This document shows, one piece after another, positions 61,555 through 64,000 of a stretch of DNA of 64,000 nt. A program made the translations under genes and the position numbers. Location: the NCBI GenBank assembly GCA_910578515.1, contig CAJTQR010000006.1, forward strand, positions 51,914-115,913, written 5' to 3'. A model generated the notes under the pieces. That model saw only the letters and a program-made list of their open reading frames with translations. It was not told the origin of the DNA and searched no databases. Positions within the stretch are counted from its first letter, which is position 1, and every line of letters starts with the position of its first letter. Source of the stretch: an uncultured Duncaniella sp. Lineage in GTDB: Bacteria > Bacteroidota > Bacteroidia > Bacteroidales > Muribaculaceae.

Positions 61555-62174
61555 CTCTTTTTAGCTTTGCTGTTTATAACATGACCCGGGATTATCATCA
61601 TGCAAATCCATGCCAATATGAATAATGGCATATACCAATTGGCTGCAAGCAGTATTCCTCCGGCGAGACAGCAAATTGTGATAATTCCTACAATTAAACC
61701 AACCATACCACCGTAGACAAGGCTGTTTTCTTTGAAAATAAGACCTTGTGCAATTTCAGTTCCGGGCGCAAGGATGAGTGAATATACCAACATTGCCGAC
61801 CAGCAGTTCACACCACCGATGAATGCAAAACCAAGACATACTAAAGACAGTACTATTTCCGATACGCCGAAAATAGTCCACATGCGTGATGTTATTTTAT
61901 CAAAGCAGGTGGTTACACCGTTAGTGCGTTGTTCTTTGCGTGACATGACAATAGTCGTCGGACAACCTACAATAGGGATAGCAAACCAAAGCCAGTTCCA
62001 GGCATTGTGGTGCGTAGCTGCAAGAAGCACCCATACAAGTATGGAGACTATTGCAATAAGATAGCCCCACATCAACAGTATGTTTCCACTGCCGAGGTAT
62101 TTGTCTTTTGTGCGGGCAATCATCGAGGTTATAATCTCGATGCTTTCTTTTTCATTGATTCTTTTGTCTTCCAT
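61551..62174 (-). CDS. Integral membrane protein paired with the winged-helix regulator
   Basis: 207 residues with about six hydrophobic segments and a soluble N-terminus starting M-E-D-K-R-I-N-E. No catalytic motif seen; I do not recognise the family. It shares a promoter element (62274-62281) and overlaps the regulator gene by four bases. Possibly a sensor or stress membrane protein. Confidence 0.8.
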   Translation of the reverse strand: MEDKRINEKESIEIITSMIARTKDKYLGSGNILLMWGYLIAIVSILVWVLLAATHHNAWNWLWFAIPIVGCPTTIVMSRKEQRTNGVTTCFDKITSRMWTIFGVSEIVLSLVCLGFAFIGGVNCWSAMLVYSLILAPGTEIAQGLIFKENSLVYGGMVGLIVGIITICCLAGGILLAANWYMPLFILAWICMMIIPGHVINSKAKKR

Positions 62175-62273
62175 ATCGGAAATTTTTTTTGAGGATTAGT
62201 AAATCGGTTTATAATATAAACTATAGTTGTTTTAAAAAAGAGCGGTCGCGCGTTACCTCTCTGATTTCAGTTG

Positions 62274-62281
62274 CAAAGATA
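62274..62281 (-). promoter_or_regulatory. Promoter -7 element for the membrane protein/regulator pair
   Basis: TATCTTTG on the minus strand, 100 bases before the start at 62174. Confidence 0.5.
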
Positions 62282-62389
62282 ATGCGGTTTATTTTATAAA
62301 CCAAATTTTAAAGGAAATATTTTTTAATTAATTATTGAAAAGTAGAGAGAGGGGGAGTGGTGAGGAAAGTAGTTGGAGGGAATGTATGG

Positions 62390-62543
62390 AATGAACTGGC
62401 AATTTCTTAGCGAGAATCATGTTATGAATCTCGCAGACTCAAAGACTTGTGGCAATCCTCTGAGGCAAACCATAAGCCGTGGAATAAAGCCGTTAACGAT
62501 TCAGCCCGACGAAAGAATTTTTCTTTCGTCGGGCTTATTTATG
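62390..62543 (+). other. Unannotated transcript candidate ending in a strong hairpin
   Basis: A perfect 13-bp stem (62503-62515 with 62523-62535, AGCCCGACGAAAG/CTTTCGTCGGGCT) with a 7-nt loop and a weak T-rich tail on the plus strand. No plus-strand gene precedes it, so it may end a small RNA or the 62-codon frame at 62373-62561, which I do not recognise. It could instead stop the minus-strand gene that ends at 62572, but that side has no T run. The rest of the 62175-62571 gap holds one promoter element (62274). Confidence 0.35.
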
Positions 62544-62571
62544 CAATGTTTGGAATATTGAAAGAGGTTTA

Positions 62572-63132
62572 TCAGAAATTTAGTGCAAGGCTTAAAGCAG
62601 GCGCATAATCAATTCTATTTGAAATGGAGTGGGTGTTGATAGATGAGACTCCAACATTCAAAGCCATCTTTTTTGCTTTCCTCTTATATTTATTTGCAAT
62701 TATTAGAATTGGGACACTGGATAATGTCAGTGCACCCCCTGTTGCAATTATCGCAATAAATGGATGTCCATTACCTCCATCATTAAGGCTTAATCCTAAT
62801 CCTATGAGTCCGTAAAAAGTGGCTGTGATACCAACGCCAAGAGAAGACCACCCAACAGCACGAAGAACTTTGTATTTACTCCATTCCTGAGTATTTTTAT
62901 AATCAAATCTCATCACTGAATTTGCGGTATTTGCATAACTTGTCAAAGATGATACCGCCGAAGAATTATCAGATGCATTTATTACATATTCGGAATCTAA
63001 CTCGTCTGTTAATATGAATGTTTTTGGTGAGTTATTAAGAGGGACAATCATTTTGTCTTGCGAGTATGCACAAAACGAGGTGATAAGGGTGCAAAGTAAA
63101 CTAAAAAAATATCGTTTTATTGTATATGTCAT
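62572..63132 (-). CDS. Secreted protein with two central hydrophobic segments, paralogue 2
   Basis: 186 residues with a signal peptide ending S-F-C-A-Y-S-Q. The middle has W-S-K-Y-K-V-L-R-A-V-G-W-S-S-L-G-V-G and two hydrophobic stretches, followed by a basic stretch (K-Y-K-R-K-A-K-K) and a shared C-terminus (S-N-R-I-D-Y-A-P-A-L-S-L-A-L-N-F) that resembles a beta-barrel end. It is a tandem copy of the next gene upstream, 25 bases away. Function unknown. Confidence 0.75.
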   Translation of the reverse strand: MTYTIKRYFFSLLCTLITSFCAYSQDKMIVPLNNSPKTFILTDELDSEYVINASDNSSAVSSLTSYANTANSVMRFDYKNTQEWSKYKVLRAVGWSSLGVGITATFYGLIGLGLSLNDGGNGHPFIAIIATGGALTLSSVPILIIANKYKRKAKKMALNVGVSSINTHSISNRIDYAPALSLALNF

Positions 63133-63157
63133 TATATCTCAAAAGTAATGTAAACAG

Positions 63158-63712
63158 TTAGAAATTCAGTGCAAAACTTAATGCTGGCGTATAATCAATT
63201 CTATTAGAAATGGAGGGAGTGTTGATAGATGAGACTCTAACATTCAAAGCCATTTTTTTAGCTTTATTCCGATAATGATAGGCTGAAATTAGAAGCGGAA
63301 TACTTGATAGAGTAAGGGCACCTCCGGATATCGTTACAATCGCACCTGCTGTTCCGGCTGCTGGAGATGCATCCAAAGCTACACCACACAAGAAAAGACC
63401 GACAAGTGTTGCAGGAACGCCTACTCCAAATGCGCTCCAACCAACAGCACGAAGTGCTTTATATTTGCCCCATTCCTGTGTATTTTTATAATCGAATGTC
63501 ATTGCTGAATTTCCGGCATAATCGGAACTCATTGTATAAGTTGAAGGCATTGAAGATTGACTATATGGATTAGTCCCTTTTTCGGAATTTAAGTCAGATG
63601 TCAGTATGGAGGTGTCTTGTGAGTTATCAAATGGAATAGAAATATCGTTCTGTGAGTATGCACAAAGCGAAGTAATAACGATGCTTAATAAAATAAATAT
63701 ATATCGTTTCAT
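63158..63712 (-). CDS. Secreted protein with two central hydrophobic segments, paralogue 1
   Basis: 184 residues from the ATG at 63712 (M-K-R-Y-I-F-I). The longer frame from 63763 would start upstream of the -7 element at 63742-63749, so it is unlikely. The signal peptide ends S-L-C-A-Y-S-Q, and the same core motifs as its neighbour are present (W-G-K-Y-K-A-L-R-A-V-G-W-S-A-F-G-V-G; S-N-R-I-D-Y-T-P-A-L-S-F-A-L-N-F). Both probably form one transcript. Function unknown. Confidence 0.75.
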   Translation of the reverse strand: MKRYIFILLSIVITSLCAYSQNDISIPFDNSQDTSILTSDLNSEKGTNPYSQSSMPSTYTMSSDYAGNSAMTFDYKNTQEWGKYKALRAVGWSAFGVGVPATLVGLFLCGVALDASPAAGTAGAIVTISGGALTLSSIPLLISAYHYRNKAKKMALNVRVSSINTPSISNRIDYTPALSFALNF

Positions 63713-63741
63713 TTTATGTGTGTATTTAATATTGATAGGTG

Positions 63742-63749
63742 CAAAGCTA
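63742..63749 (-). promoter_or_regulatory. Promoter -7 element for the tandem paralogues
   Basis: TAGCTTTG on the minus strand, 29 bases before the 63712 start. Confidence 0.55.
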
Positions 63750-63763
63750 CACATAATCAGCAT

Positions 63764-64000
63764 AATAACCTAATTACTATGCGTGGTATGGCATAGTTTA
63801 ACAATATCAATAATATTTTTGCTAAATTTGTTATAATACAGTTGGTAAGGTCTGAACAAGTGCAAATACTATTGAGACTTACCGCCCTATAACCATCATA
63901 TTGTGGCTATTTTATTTTGCGTGCCTTGAATTTATATCTTCTGCTATCTTGTGATGGATAAAGGACCGGGTCTTGAGACGCAGAAGTTACCCATAATTCA
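63764..64000. other. Gene-free right edge
   Basis: No coding frame is recognised in these 237 bases. On the plus strand there are two overlapping -7-like elements near 63810-63830, then GTAAGGTCT/AGACTTAC arms around 63846-63884 and CCA/TGG arms with a T-rich tail near 63890-63918, which could be the leader of a gene beyond the window. Confidence 0.3.

Overview
The window is chromosomal DNA from a member of the order Bacteroidales. A Muribaculaceae-like gut commensal is my best guess from overall gene content, but that family-level call is inference. The order is well supported by several things. There are three SusC/SusD outer-membrane nutrient-uptake pairs. Promoters follow the Bacteroidetes sigma-ABfr pattern (TTTG, about 20 nt, TAnnTTTG), and genes generally lack Shine-Dalgarno sequences. 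The tryptophan operon has the order trpB-E-G-D-C-F-A, the fucose salvage enzyme Fkp is a fusion protein, and TopA has glycine/lysine-rich C-terminal repeats instead of zinc fingers. Most of the window is ordinary housekeeping sequence. I see no prophage, conjugative element, insertion sequence or CRISPR array.

Layout. 1-9.2 kb: a truncated TPR protein, an M3 dipeptidase, an RluA-type pseudouridine synthase, topA, a sirtuin and tadA. 9.3-27.5 kb: three SusC/SusD systems around a short AT-rich segment; the left one is on the minus strand with an accessory lipoprotein, the middle one is plus, and the right one is plus with an accessory lipoprotein. 27.5-34.5 kb: the complete trp operon behind a classical attenuator whose leader peptide has three Trp codons. 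34.5-42 kb: queF and queC, a DD-peptidase-like protein, an AsmA-like giant, a HAD phosphatase and aroB. 42-51 kb: a beta-barrel protein, tRNA-Arg(ACG), an EamA transporter, metX, a DUF2156 protein, fabD, tatAC, an MTA/SAH nucleosidase, luxS and a Schlafen-type AlbA protein. 51-59 kb: pgi, gpsA, lysS, a stand-alone tyrosine recombinase and fkp. 59-64 kb: an SGNH hydrolase, an ECF sigma factor with a membrane partner, a winged-helix regulator with a membrane partner, and two tandem paralogous secreted proteins.

The most striking system is at 15.8-22.1 kb. Three copies of a 30-bp site (12-bp inverted arms around a 6-bp asymmetric spacer, like Xer/lox core sites) lie just upstream of the three susC genes: one reversed at 16206-16235 and two forward at 16450-16479 and 21620-21649. 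The first two flank a 214-bp segment with the only recognisable promoter among the three operons. Inversions between the sites could connect this one promoter to any of the three SusC/SusD pairs. This would be a one-promoter, three-cassette phase-variation switch for nutrient-uptake or phage-receptor proteins. The first ~100 codons of the three susC genes are nearly identical, and the third copy has a one-base frameshift at codon 90 inside that shared block. A candidate recombinase of the right family is encoded at 55.4 kb, but its link to these sites is only inference.

A second regulatory system is complete: a trp promoter, a 24-residue leader peptide with three Trp codons, a terminator hairpin, and an alternative antiterminator pairing that a ribosome reaching the leader stop codon would cover.
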